Assembly (NCBI GenBank): GCA_021205095.1
Contig: JAJPYE010000041.1
Span: 1-64,000, forward strand
From: Oscillospiraceae bacterium
Lineage (GTDB): Bacteria; Bacillota; Clostridia; Oscillospirales; Oscillospiraceae
Direction of reading: 5' to 3'
DNA: 64,000 bases
Shown: positions 31,885-40,751 of the stretch, piece after piece
Layout of the letters: every line of letters starts with the position of its first letter
Numbering within the stretch: the first letter of the stretch is position 1
The notes under the pieces: generated by a model
Database searches by the model: none
Seen by the model: only the letters and a program-made list of their open reading frames with translations
What the model was told of the DNA's origin: nothing
Translations under genes and position numbers: made by a program

Positions 31885-33216
31885 TTAGGGGTTCAGCTCG
31901 CCCCAGAGACGGCGGGCGGCGGCCTCCACCCGCTGGTAGACAGCCTCCTCGTCCGTCTGGGTCAGAACGCGGTTTTCCATGAGGAGCTGACCGTTGATCA
32001 CCGTGTGCAGACACATCTTCCCCTGGAAGCCGTAGAGGATGTGGCCGTCCGCATTTTCCGCCCCGAAGGGGGTGAAGGGGTGGTAGTCGAACACCGCAAT
32101 GTCCGCCAGCGCGCCGGGGGCCAGAACGCCCACCGGCCTGGAGAGGTACCGGGCGCACATTTTGGGGTTGTTCTCAAAGAGCGTTCCTGTGCTTTCCTGC
32201 CAGCCCACGTTGGGAAGCCCCGCGTTGTGCCGCTGAATGATCAGCTCCACCTTCAGGCTTTCCAGCATATCGTGGGTGTAGGCGTCTGTTCCCAGCCCCA
32301 CCAGGATGCCTTTCTGGAACATTTTCAGCACCGGGGCCACGCCCACGGCGTTTCCCATGTTGGATTCCGGGTTGGTGACGCACATGGTGTTGGTCTCGGC
32401 AATCACGTCCAGCTCGTCGTCCGTCAGCTCGATGCAGTGGCCCAGGATGGTCTTTTCCCCCAGAATCCCGTGCTTTGCCAGCCGGTCGATGGGGCGCATA
32501 TTGTATTTGTCCCAGCTATCCGTGCGGTCGGTGGAACCCTCGCAGACGTGGATGTGGTACCCGGTCAGGCCATCGTTTGTCCTGGCCATTTTTTCAAAGG
32601 TCTGGTCGGAGAGGGTGAACAGGGCATGGCCGCCGAACATGGCCTTGATCATGTCGCTGTCCTCTTTGGCGGCCCACTGGGCGAAGGCGGCGTTCTCCTC
32701 GATGGCCTCGTCGCATTTCTTCGTCCCGTCCCGCTCAGAGACCTCGTAGCACAGACAGGCCCGGATGCCAAGCTCCTGGGCCACGTCCCGGATGGCAAAC
32801 AGGCTGCCGGTTATCTCCCGGTAGCTGGCGTGGTGGTCGAAAATAGTGGTGACGCCGTTTTTGATACAGTCGATGATGGTGGCGTAGGCGCTGGCCCGCG
32901 TCCCCTCCAAATCCAGATGCCGGTCAATGTTCCACCACATTCCGTCCAGCACCTGGTAGAAGGTGTGGGGGTCGTGGCCGCTGATAGACAGCCCTCTGGC
33001 CAGGCCGGAATAAATATGGGTGTGGGCGTTTATCAGCCCCGGCATGATAACGCCCCCCTGGGCGTCCACAAAGCGGGCCTGAGGGTATTTCTCCCGCATG
33101 GATGCCGTGGAGCCAAGCTCCTTAATAAGGTTGCCCTCCGTCACCACAGCGCCCTCAGGAAGATAGGGCATAGTTCCGTCCCGCGTGATGACCCGTCCGT
33201 TTCCGATGACAAGCAT
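31885..33216 (-). CDS. ssnA: Putative aminohydrolase SsnA
   Basis: This 443-residue metal-dependent amidohydrolase has the N-terminal composite domain (MLVIGNGRVITRDG), the HTH metal ligands in INAHTHIYSGLARG and further ligands in GYHIHVCEGS and ILGHCIELTDDEL. GLGTDAYTHDM holds the last aspartate. SsnA is a purine-cluster member related to guanine/chlorohydrolase-type deaminases. ATG 33216 is preferred, with AAGGAG 7 bases upstream, over ATG 33222 where the site would be too close. It is the first gene of the purine operon, behind promoter 33326-33354 and a structured leader. Confidence 0.93.
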   Translation of the reverse strand: MLVIGNGRVITRDGTMPYLPEGAVVTEGNLIKELGSTASMREKYPQARFVDAQGGVIMPGLINAHTHIYSGLARGLSISGHDPHTFYQVLDGMWWNIDRHLDLEGTRASAYATIIDCIKNGVTTIFDHHASYREITGSLFAIRDVAQELGIRACLCYEVSERDGTKKCDEAIEENAAFAQWAAKEDSDMIKAMFGGHALFTLSDQTFEKMARTNDGLTGYHIHVCEGSTDRTDSWDKYNMRPIDRLAKHGILGEKTILGHCIELTDDELDVIAETNTMCVTNPESNMGNAVGVAPVLKMFQKGILVGLGTDAYTHDMLESLKVELIIQRHNAGLPNVGWQESTGTLFENNPKMCARYLSRPVGVLAPGALADIAVFDYHPFTPFGAENADGHILYGFQGKMCLHTVINGQLLMENRVLTQTDEEAVYQRVEAAARRLWGELNP

Positions 33217-33255
33217 AGGCATACTCCTTTTTTGAAAATTTTTCTTAATTGAAAA

Positions 33256-33304
33256 GGCCGCGCACGCGGACAGCGGCATCTTTGCCACAGCCCATGCGCA
33301 CGGC
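33256..33304 (-). promoter_or_regulatory. Long leader hairpin upstream of ssnA
   Basis: In the 100-base mRNA leader a stem of roughly 14 bp with wobble pairs (GCCGTGCG with CGTGCGCGGC) encloses an inner hairpin (GUGGC/GCCGC with an AAAGAU loop). The 3' end runs into TTTTC, so it could act as an attenuator or as part of a regulatory RNA. No known riboswitch consensus is recognised. Confidence 0.5.
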
Positions 33305-33325
33305 ACTCCGTTTCAGCTTGTCAAC

Positions 33326-33354
33326 ACTATATCACAGCTTGCGTACAGTTTCAA
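33326..33354 (-). promoter_or_regulatory. Purine operon (ssnA) promoter
   Basis: On the minus strand TTGAAA (33349-33354) and TATAGT (33326-33331) are spaced by 17 bases. Transcription would begin near 33319, leaving about 100 bases of leader before ATG 33216. Confidence 0.7.
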
Positions 33355-33496
33355 CCAGAATCTGCAAAGAAAGAAAAGTTTTTTTCATCAAAACGGTACA
33401 GAATGAAATGGGCGATCGTTATCGACCCGACCAGCCTCTTATAAAATGGTCATCCACAGGGAAAAGGAAATTTGTGGAAATTAACGTTGTGTACCG

Positions 33497-35908
33497 CTAC
33501 GATTCTTTTTTCATATACCTGGATGCCGCCTTCAGCATCAGGCGTTTCATCCCTGTGTTTTCAAATTCGATTTCTACCAGGAAATCTCCGCCCATAGGCG
33601 TCATTTTCTTGATGACGCCGGATTTAAAGGCGTTGTGGACGACGCGGTCGCCTACTTTGTAATCCATAGACGGCGCAGTCTGAGATTTGGGCGGCGTGAT
33701 GCTTTTCCTTCCAAGCGTCTGCTGGGAGCTACGCCGGGACGGCTGCCCAAATGTCTGTTCATTTGTCTGCGGGGCGTCGTCAAACTCAAAGTAGCTGTTT
33801 TTCAGCGGCTGATAGGGCCGGTCGATATGATCCGGCGGTATTTCGTCCACAAAGCGGCTGACCCGGTGGGGGGCCGTCTGACCGAAAACCATGCGCTGTC
33901 GGGCGCTGGTGATATAAAGCCTTTTTTTGGCGCGGGTGATGGCGACATAGGCCAGGCGTCGTTCCTCTTCCATCTGCTCCTGCTCCCCAATGGCTTGGAG
34001 AGAGGGGAAGATGCCTTCCTCCATCCCGGCGATAAACACGGTGGGAAATTCCAGACCCTTGGCGGAGTGAATGGTCATCATCGTGACGGTATTTTCGTCC
34101 AGATCTACGTTTTGCAGGTCGGTATACAGACTGACCTCGTCCAGAAAGCCTGCCAGGGTGTTGTCTCCTGTTTGCCGGACGTGGGTGGCGATAAAGCTTT
34201 TCAGCTCCCGGACGTTTTCCAGCCGGTTCAGACTGTCCTCCGTATGGGACTCTTCCAGCAGGCGGGCATAGCCGGTCTTTTCCAGCAGCGCGTCGTACAG
34301 CTCCTCCAGTCCGGCGGTCTGGGTCATTTGAGACAGCTCGTTCATCATCCGGGAAAAGCCCTTCAGCTTTTCCGCAGCGCGGGACAGTTCCGGGAAGCTG
34401 TCGGCGATGGAAATAACCGTAAACAGGGGAATACCGTTTTGTGCGGCGATAGTTCTGGCGCGGTCAAGAGTGGTTTGACCGATACCGCGGGGGGGCGTGT
34501 TGATAATGCGGGTCAGGCGCAGATCGTCCGCCGGGTTCAGCAGCACGAAGAAATAGGCCATCAGATCCTTAATTTCCGCCCGTTCAAAGAAGGGATTGCC
34601 CTTCACGATGCGGGGGCGGATGCCGCTGCGCAGAAATGCCTGCTCTAAGGCGCGGGACTGGGCGTTCAGCCGATACAGCACCGCATGATCCCGCAGATTA
34701 TCCCCCCGGTCTACGGCCTGAAGCACCTGCCGGACGATGTACTGGGCTTCGTCCTCCTCGTTTCTTGCCACATAGAGGGTAATGCGTTCGCCTTCTCCCG
34801 CTTTCGTCCACAGACGCTTTCCTTTTCGCCCTGTGTTGTGGCTGACTACGCCATTAGCGGCTTCCAGAATGTGTCCTGTGGAGCGATAATTCTGCTCAAG
34901 CCGGATCACGCGGGTGTGATCATATTGGCTTTCAAAGGAAAGAATATTTTCAATGGTGGCGCCCCGGAAGGCATAGATAGACTGATCGTCGTCGCCCACC
35001 ACGCATATGTTTTTATGCCCGCCGGCCAGGAGGGTCGCCAGCATATATTGCAGATTGTTGGTGTCCTGGTACTCATCTATCAGCACGTAACGGAATTTCT
35101 GCTGATAATATTCCAGCACATCTGGAAATTCCTTCAGAAGACGAACGGTGTTATAAATCAGATCCTCGAAATCCATGGCCCCCGCCTCCAAAAGGCGCTG
35201 GCTGTATGCCTTATACAGCTTGGCCGCCCCCTGGAGACGGAAATCTCCGGCCTTCTCCGCCAGGGCCATAAGCGCCTCCGGCGTCTGCATACGATCCTTG
35301 GCCTTATCTATAACGCCCAGCACCCACTTGGGAGGGTACATCTTCTCGTCCCGGTTCTGCTCCTTTACCAGTCGCTTCATCACAGCGGTGCGGTCAGCCG
35401 TGTCGTAGATGGTGAAGCTGCTGGGATAACCCAGCTTGTCTCCGTCCCGCCGCAAAATACGCACACAGGCGGAGTGAAACGTCCTGGCCCAGATGCCCTC
35501 CGCCGCGTCCCCAAGCATGGAGGCGAGCCTGTCCTTCAGCTCCCCGGCGGCCTTGTTGGTGAAGGTGATTGCCAATATTTGCCAGGGAGCTGCCTGGTCA
35601 TAAGCGGCGGCCTCCTCCGCCTGCTGCCGAAGCTCCTGCTCGCCCTCCAGATACCGACGCATGATGGCAAGCTTGTCCTCGTCGGCGTCCGGGGGCAGCT
35701 CCTGGCAGTCCGAGGCGCGGCCATATTTCATCAGATTTGCAATGCGGTTGATAAGTACCGTGGTTTTGCCGCTTCCGGCTCCGGCCAATATCAGAAGCGG
35801 CCCCTCTGTGGCCAGAACCGCTTCCAGCTGACGGTCGTTCAAATGAGGGAAGCTGTGGGCAATAACCTCCCGGCGGGCCTCTATGTAATTTTTTGTAAAA
35901 GTATCCAT
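33497..35908 (-). CDS. pcrA: ATP-dependent DNA helicase PcrA/UvrD
   Basis: This 803-residue superfamily 1A helicase has the Q motif LNDRQLEAVLATEG, Walker A in LAGAGSGKTTVL, the Walker B/motif II VLIDEYQDTNNLQ, motif III GDDDQSIYAFRGA and motif VI VAITRAKKRLYI. The C-terminus DYKVGDRVVHNAFKSGVI is the Tudor-like tail that can bind RNA polymerase. PcrA works in excision repair, rolling-circle replication and conflict resolution. ATG 35908 is the conserved start; the frame is open further upstream to 35995, with an unlikely N-terminal extension. An extended -10 promoter ends 7 bases ahead, so the transcript may be leaderless. Confidence 0.95.
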   Translation of the reverse strand: MDTFTKNYIEARREVIAHSFPHLNDRQLEAVLATEGPLLILAGAGSGKTTVLINRIANLMKYGRASDCQELPPDADEDKLAIMRRYLEGEQELRQQAEEAAAYDQAAPWQILAITFTNKAAGELKDRLASMLGDAAEGIWARTFHSACVRILRRDGDKLGYPSSFTIYDTADRTAVMKRLVKEQNRDEKMYPPKWVLGVIDKAKDRMQTPEALMALAEKAGDFRLQGAAKLYKAYSQRLLEAGAMDFEDLIYNTVRLLKEFPDVLEYYQQKFRYVLIDEYQDTNNLQYMLATLLAGGHKNICVVGDDDQSIYAFRGATIENILSFESQYDHTRVIRLEQNYRSTGHILEAANGVVSHNTGRKGKRLWTKAGEGERITLYVARNEEDEAQYIVRQVLQAVDRGDNLRDHAVLYRLNAQSRALEQAFLRSGIRPRIVKGNPFFERAEIKDLMAYFFVLLNPADDLRLTRIINTPPRGIGQTTLDRARTIAAQNGIPLFTVISIADSFPELSRAAEKLKGFSRMMNELSQMTQTAGLEELYDALLEKTGYARLLEESHTEDSLNRLENVRELKSFIATHVRQTGDNTLAGFLDEVSLYTDLQNVDLDENTVTMMTIHSAKGLEFPTVFIAGMEEGIFPSLQAIGEQEQMEEERRLAYVAITRAKKRLYITSARQRMVFGQTAPHRVSRFVDEIPPDHIDRPYQPLKNSYFEFDDAPQTNEQTFGQPSRRSSQQTLGRKSITPPKSQTAPSMDYKVGDRVVHNAFKSGVIKKMTPMGGDFLVEIEFENTGMKRLMLKAASRYMKKES

Positions 35909-35915
35909 ATTCGCA

Positions 35916-35924
35916 AGTATACCA
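35916..35924 (-). promoter_or_regulatory. Extended -10 promoter of pcrA
   Basis: TGG-TATACT on the minus strand makes an extended -10. The hexamer ends 7 bases before the pcrA ATG at 35908, so the predicted start site falls at or next to the start codon. No convincing -35 is seen. Confidence 0.45.
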
Positions 35925-35993
35925 CACTTTCCGGCCTGATGGCTATATAAGATTCCCCGATGAGCGTGCATCCATGGGAAATAGTTTACATTC

Positions 35994-36036
35994 AAAGAAA
36001 CAGGAATCCATCCTTTCGGACGAACTCCTGTTTTTG
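35994..36036. terminator. rpsU terminator
   Basis: A 14-bp stem with three G-U pairs (36000-36013 with 36018-36031) and a GAAA tetraloop on the minus strand ends in TTTCTTTG. It follows the rpsU stop at 36082 and has T-rich flanks on both sides. Confidence 0.75.
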
Positions 36037-36081
36037 TTGGAATTTTTGAATCCCTATGTGGTTTTTGATAGGATCAAACGC

Positions 36082-36267
36082 TTAATAATAACGCTTATGT
36101 TTGTTCTTCCGTGCCGCCTCAGATTTTTTCCGACGTTTGACGCTGGGACTCTGATAATACTCCTTCCGACGAAGATCATTCATCACGCCAGCCTTGGCAC
36201 AGCTCCGCTTAAAGCGCTTGAGCGCGTTATCGAGAGATTCGTTCTCCTTCACATGGATTTCCGACAT
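36082..36267 (-). CDS. rpsU: 30S ribosomal protein S21
   Basis: This 61-residue basic protein begins [27 protein letters not shown] and ends in a Lys/Arg-rich tail, diagnostic of S21. S21 helps mRNA binding near the 3' end of 16S rRNA. It stands alone, with promoter 36338-36366 and terminator 35994-36036. It does not share an operon with dnaG or gatB-like genes here. Confidence 0.97.
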   Translation of the reverse strand: MSEIHVKENESLDNALKRFKRSCAKAGVMNDLRRKEYYQSPSVKRRKKSEAARKNKHKRYY

Positions 36268-36337
36268 TTTATTTTTCCCTCCCTCCGAATACGCCTCATT
36301 ATGTGCTTAATATGGTCTCTTTTCCTGAACCTTGGTT

Positions 36338-36366
36338 ATTATAATGTTTTACCGCCGGATTGTCAA
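36338..36366 (-). promoter_or_regulatory. rpsU promoter
   Basis: TTGACA (36361-36366) and a perfect TATAAT (36338-36343) on the minus strand are spaced by 17 bases, a consensus-grade sigma-A promoter. It fits between the leuS stop and the rpsU start. Confidence 0.85.
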
Positions 36367-36373
36367 GAAATTC

Positions 36374-38785
36374 TTACTTTTTTGGCTTTAAAATTAAGTT
36401 GATCAGCCGATTGGGGATGACGATGGAACGTACAAGCTCCATGCCGTCCATGGCCTTCTGCACCTTTTCGTTGGCCTGGGCTGCGGCCAGCACGGTCTCC
36501 TCCGAGGCGTCTGTGGGTACGGTGACGGTGGTTTTCAGCTTGCCGTTGATTTGCACAGCCAGCTCCTGCTCCGCCTCCTGGGTCTTGGCCTCGTCGTATT
36601 CCGGCCAGGGCTGGGCCATGGCGCGGCCCTCAAAGCCCTGAATCTCCCACAGCTCTTCGGTTATATGAGGGGCGAAGGGGCTGAGAAGCAGCAAAAGCTG
36701 TTTCATGTCGCCCCGGCTTGGCTTGGTGTCGTAAAACTGATTCACAAGAGTCATCATGGCGGCGATGGCTGTGTTGAACTTCATCTCCTCGATGTCCTCG
36801 GACACCTTTTTGATAGTGCGATGAATGGCCCCTTCATTGGCGGCGGTCAGCTCATCCCCCTCCAGGGGATTCTCCGCCAGCGCCCAGATTCTGTCCAGGA
36901 AGCGCTTGCAGCCCTTCACAGCCTTATCCGACCAGGTGGCGGCTTTTTCGAAGTCGCCGATGAACATGACGTATACCCGCAGGGTATCCGTGCCGTACTG
37001 GGCTACCACATCGCCGGGATTGACCACATTGCCGCGGGATTTGGACATCTTCACGCCGCCCTCTCCCAGAATCATGCCGTGGCTTGTGCGCTTTTTATAC
37101 GGCTCCTTGGTGGGGACTACGCCAATGTCATATAGGAATTTATGCCAGAACCGGGAATACAGCAGATGCAGCGTCGTATGCTCCATGCCGCCGTTATACC
37201 AGTCCACAGGAGACCAGTAATCCAGCGCCTCCTTCGAGGCCAGGGCGTTCTTTCCGTGAGGGTCGGTATACCGCAGGAAATACCAGCTTGAACCGGCCCA
37301 CTGGGGCATGGTGTCTGTCTCCCGCTCTGCCGGGCCGCCGCACTTGGGGCATTTGCACTCCACCCAGCTACGCATATTGTGCAGGGGGCTTTCGCCGGTA
37401 TCGGTGGGTTCATAGCTCTCCACCTCTGGCAGAACCACAGGCAGATCCTCCTCCGGCACGGGAACCCAGCCGCATTTCGGGCAGTTTATCATGGGGATAG
37501 GCTCGCCCCAATACCGCTGGCGGGAGAAGACCCAGTCCCGGAGCTTATAGTTAATCTTCCGGGTACCAAGACCCTTTTCCTCCAGCCAGTCCAGCATTTT
37601 CTCCTGGGCTTCTTCCACATGGAGACCGTCCAGGAAGCCGGAATTGACCATAACGCCGGTGGAGCAGGCGGTGTACGCCTCTTTTTCCACATCGCCGCCG
37701 GAGACCACCTCGATGATAGGCAGGCCAAAGGCCTTGGCAAAATCCCAGTCGCGGCTGTCATGGGCCGGGACGGCCATGATAGCACCGGTGCCGTAGGTGG
37801 CGAGAACATAATCGGAAATAAAAATGGGAATCTCCGCCCCGTTCACGGGATTGATGGCCCGCACGCCGTCCAGCCGGACACCGGTCTTATCCTTGGCAAG
37901 CTCTGTGCGCTCAAACTCGGATTTATGGGCGGCGGCGGATTGATAGGCCCGCACCTCATCCGCATTTTTCAGCAAGGGCATCCATTTTTCCACCAGAGAA
38001 TGTTCCGGGGCCACCACCATATAGGTTGCGCCGAAGAGCGTGTCGCAGCGGGTGGTGAAAATACGCATGGTGTCCCCGGCGGTGGTGGCAAACTCTACCT
38101 CCGCGCCGACGGAACGACCGATCCAGTTGCGCTGCTGTATCTTCACACGCTCGATATAGTCCACATCGTCCAAATCGTCGATAAGACGCTGGGCGTAGGC
38201 GGTGATTTTCAGCATCCACTGGCTCTTTTCCTTCTGTATCACCGGGGAGCCGCAGCGTTCGCAGACGCCGTTGACCACCTCTTCGTTTGCAAGAACGCAC
38301 TTGCAGGAGGTACACCAGTTCACCGGCATGGTGGCTTTATAGGCCAGGCCGTGTTTATAGAGCTGGAGGAATATCCACTGCGTCCATTTATAGTATGTAG
38401 GATCAGTGGTGTCCACGCAGCGATCCCAGTCAAAGCTGAAGCCCAGCATTTTCAGTTGCTCGGTGAAGTGCTTGATGTTCTGCCGGGTCACGTCGTGGGG
38501 GTGCATATGGTTCTTGATGGCATAGTTTTCCGTGGGAAGGCCAAAGGCGTCGTATCCAATGGGGAACAACACGTTATAGCCCTGCATCCGCCGCTTTCTG
38601 GCCACGATGTCCATGGCCGTATAGGGACGGGCATGGCCCACATGGAGCCCCTGCCCGGAGGGGTAGGGGAATTCGATCAGCCCATACCACTTGGGGCGGG
38701 GGTCGTTATCAACGGCGGCATAGGGCTTTTCCTGCTCCCAACGTGCCTGCCATTTTTTTTCGATACGCTCAAAATCGTAAGCCAT
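36374..38785 (-). CDS. leuS: Leucine--tRNA ligase
   Basis: This 803-residue class I synthetase charges tRNA-Leu. The HIGH-like HVGH lies in [16 protein letters not shown] and KMSKS in [12 protein letters not shown]. The editing domain region [21 protein letters not shown] is intact, as is the zinc-like [15 protein letters not shown] and CPKCGG segment. The gene follows rsfS with a 3-base gap, so the two are cotranscribed. Confidence 0.97.
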   Translation of the reverse strand: MAYDFERIEKKWQARWEQEKPYAAVDNDPRPKWYGLIEFPYPSGQGLHVGHARPYTAMDIVARKRRMQGYNVLFPIGYDAFGLPTENYAIKNHMHPHDVTRQNIKHFTEQLKMLGFSFDWDRCVDTTDPTYYKWTQWIFLQLYKHGLAYKATMPVNWCTSCKCVLANEEVVNGVCERCGSPVIQKEKSQWMLKITAYAQRLIDDLDDVDYIERVKIQQRNWIGRSVGAEVEFATTAGDTMRIFTTRCDTLFGATYMVVAPEHSLVEKWMPLLKNADEVRAYQSAAAHKSEFERTELAKDKTGVRLDGVRAINPVNGAEIPIFISDYVLATYGTGAIMAVPAHDSRDWDFAKAFGLPIIEVVSGGDVEKEAYTACSTGVMVNSGFLDGLHVEEAQEKMLDWLEEKGLGTRKINYKLRDWVFSRQRYWGEPIPMINCPKCGWVPVPEEDLPVVLPEVESYEPTDTGESPLHNMRSWVECKCPKCGGPAERETDTMPQWAGSSWYFLRYTDPHGKNALASKEALDYWSPVDWYNGGMEHTTLHLLYSRFWHKFLYDIGVVPTKEPYKKRTSHGMILGEGGVKMSKSRGNVVNPGDVVAQYGTDTLRVYVMFIGDFEKAATWSDKAVKGCKRFLDRIWALAENPLEGDELTAANEGAIHRTIKKVSEDIEEMKFNTAIAAMMTLVNQFYDTKPSRGDMKQLLLLLSPFAPHITEELWEIQGFEGRAMAQPWPEYDEAKTQEAEQELAVQINGKLKTTVTVPTDASEETVLAAAQANEKVQKAMDGMELVRSIVIPNRLINLILKPKK

Positions 38786-38788
38786 CTG

Positions 38789-39142
38789 TCACGCCTCTAT
38801 TTCTGCAATGTCGATTTCCTGCGCGTCGCTCCAAAGACGCTCCAGGTTGTAAAATTCTCTGGTTTCCTTCTGGAAAATATGGACGATCAGGCATCCAAAA
38901 TCCAGCAGCAGCCAGTTGCTGTTTCGATAGCCTTCCCGGCGCACCGGCGGCATCCCAGCCTCCGACAGGCGTTTGTCCACCTCGTCGTACAGCGTGCGTA
39001 CATGAGGCGTGGAGTTGGCCGTGCAGATCAGGAAATAATCTGCCAGCACCGTCAGCTCCGTTGTTTTTAAAAGACGGATGTCAGACGCCTGCTTATCCGC
39101 CAGGGCCTGCACCGCCAGCTTTGCCGCTTCAAAAGGTTCCAT
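38789..39142 (-). CDS. rsfS: Ribosomal silencing factor RsfS
   Basis: This 117-residue protein has the RsfS/YbeB core (DIRLLKTTELTVLADYFLICTANS and REGYRNSNWLLLDFGCLIVHIFQ). RsfS binds L14 and blocks joining of the ribosomal subunits when nutrients run low. In Bacillus it follows nadD and yqeK, which are fused in this genome and lie 89 bases upstream. A possible promoter (39165-39192) falls in that gap. It is followed by leuS. Confidence 0.95.
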   Translation of the reverse strand: MEPFEAAKLAVQALADKQASDIRLLKTTELTVLADYFLICTANSTPHVRTLYDEVDKRLSEAGMPPVRREGYRNSNWLLLDFGCLIVHIFQKETREFYNLERLWSDAQEIDIAEIEA

Positions 39143-39164
39143 TCTCTTTCTCCTTCCTGCATAA

Positions 39165-39192
39165 ATTATAATAATTAATATGGATTTTTCAG
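39165..39192 (-). promoter_or_regulatory. Possible rsfS-leuS promoter
   Basis: CTGAAA (39187-39192) and TATAAT (39165-39170) on the minus strand are spaced by 16 bases. The -35 is weak. Confidence 0.4.
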
Positions 39193-39231
39193 TGTTCTTC
39201 TGAAATTACGAAAGGGGAATTGTCCGCCTGT

Positions 39232-40452
39232 TCAGTCGGATATGGGCGTATCTGCCGCCCAGAGAACCGGCTCCAGCCCCCGGCTCTTCAACCGGGCTGA
39301 AAACCAGGCCTGAGCGTCCGCTGTGTTTTTGTGTGGCGGCTGTCCCTTGGCGCGAACCTCTGCCAGACTCATGCGAAGACCCAGCTCCATGGCCATATCC
39401 AAATCCCGGTAAGCCGCTTCCCGCAGCTCCGCAAGGCCGGAAAAACCGCTTCGTCCAGGCTCGATATAGTCCGCCAGGTAGATAATCTGCTCCAGCGCGG
39501 TCATATCCGGGCGGCCTGTGGTGTGCCAGCGGACGGCCTGGACAATATGCTCCGGGCATCCAAACAGCTCTGCTGCAAAGGCGGCGCCGGTTCGGGCGTG
39601 AAGGAGCTTTTCATTGGTCAGCTCACATTCGTCTAAAATAATACCATATTTGTCGCAGAGAATCAACTGCTCTTCCATAGAGAGTTTTTTGGTTATGTCG
39701 TGGACGATAGCGGCCTCCGCCGCGTCCTCCACGTTCTGCCCCCAGCGTTCCGCCAGACGACGGGCTTCCTGCTCTGTACCCTGCACATGAGCTACTCTCT
39801 TGGGGGCGAGATAGGTGTAAGCCCGCTCCCGCAGCCAGTCAAAATTTGGTTTGGCTCCATATAACCGGCGACGGATGATGTATTCGTAGACAGAGTCGGG
39901 CAGCAAATCCTTTCCCTGCCGCAGAGGCAGCAGATCCCGTATATCTGTGGAGGCGGCCTCCACAGGCTCACCCGCCAGAACATATATCGTGGCCCCGTAT
40001 TTTTCGTGGAGCGTTCGGGCTTTCTTTTCAACAGCACCGGTGGAATCGTTTTCCCTGGCAAACACTGCAATAGAGGCAAGCTCCATCACCGTCTCCGGCT
40101 CGTGCCACTGGTCGATGGTCAGAAGCATATCCGTCCCCACCAGAAATACTAGCTCCGCCTCCGGGTAGAGGGCCTTGAGCTGCCGAAGGGTGTCGGCGGT
40201 ATAGCTCTTTCCATCCCGCTTTAGCTCCATATCCAGAGCCTGACCGCCGGGTACCTCCGCTGCAGCCAGTTTGGTCATGGCAAGGCGGTCGGAAGGGGAG
40301 GGGCTGCCTGCCGCCAGCTCCTTATGGGGCGGGATGGCCGCAGGAATGAAAAATACGCTGTCAGGCTCCAGCGCCGCCGCAGCGATATTGGCTGAACGCA
40401 CGTGGCCCAGATGGGGCGGATTGAAGCTGCCGCCGTAAATCAAAATTCGCAT
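39232..40452 (-). CDS. nadD-yqeK: Fused NadD-YqeK: nicotinate-nucleotide adenylyltransferase plus HD phosphohydrolase
   Basis: This 406-residue protein joins two enzymes that are separate genes in Bacillus. Residues 1-190 are NadD (GGSFNPPHLGHVRSANIAA, LVGTDMLLTIDQW, STDIRDLLPL), which makes the NAD precursor nicotinate adenine dinucleotide. Residues 210-400 are YqeK-like HD (RVAHVQGTEQEARRLAERWG, AIVHDITKKL with the HD pair), a family that hydrolyses Ap4A symmetrically. The reading frame is continuous and no stop separates the halves. It follows yhbY by 2 bases and precedes rsfS. Confidence 0.92.
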   Translation of the reverse strand: MRILIYGGSFNPPHLGHVRSANIAAAALEPDSVFFIPAAIPPHKELAAGSPSPSDRLAMTKLAAAEVPGGQALDMELKRDGKSYTADTLRQLKALYPEAELVFLVGTDMLLTIDQWHEPETVMELASIAVFARENDSTGAVEKKARTLHEKYGATIYVLAGEPVEAASTDIRDLLPLRQGKDLLPDSVYEYIIRRRLYGAKPNFDWLRERAYTYLAPKRVAHVQGTEQEARRLAERWGQNVEDAAEAAIVHDITKKLSMEEQLILCDKYGIILDECELTNEKLLHARTGAAFAAELFGCPEHIVQAVRWHTTGRPDMTALEQIIYLADYIEPGRSGFSGLAELREAAYRDLDMAMELGLRMSLAEVRAKGQPPHKNTADAQAWFSARLKSRGLEPVLWAADTPISD

Positions 40453-40454
40453 CG

Positions 40455-40751
40455 CTATCCCTTTGGCAAGATTATTTTAGCCCCGTTATCCCGTTTTTTA
40501 TACAGGACAAACACATTTCCGATAACCTGCACGCCTTCGGCCTGGCATGCCTGGCACAGAGCGGCCTGGGCCTCCGCCGCCGTCAGCATGGATGCTTCCT
40601 GCACGCGGCCCTTCACCAGCTCGCGGGCCGCCAAAGCGTCCCTGGTCTCGGCGATTACCGGCTCGGTGACGCCGGCCTTTCCCACATAGAGAATAGCGTC
40701 CTCCTTTTGGGCCAGGGAACGCAGATAGGCCCGCTGCTTACCTGAGAGCAT
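40455..40751 (-). CDS. yhbY: YhbY-family RNA-binding protein (CRM domain)
   Basis: This 98-residue protein is a single CRM domain (LSGKQRAYLRSLAQKEDAILYVGKAGVTE, including the GKAG loop), associated with pre-50S ribosome assembly. It overlaps rdgB by 14 bases upstream and precedes nadD-yqeK by 2 bases, so it is cotranscribed in the ftsY-to-nadD block. Confidence 0.93.
   Translation of the reverse strand: MLSGKQRAYLRSLAQKEDAILYVGKAGVTEPVIAETRDALAARELVKGRVQEASMLTAAEAQAALCQACQAEGVQVIGNVFVLYKKRDNGAKIILPKG

Noticed and set aside
33452..33462. DnaA-box-like TCATCCACA
   Set aside because: One mismatch to the consensus and a single copy; no cluster of boxes or AT-rich unwinding element is present, so no origin.
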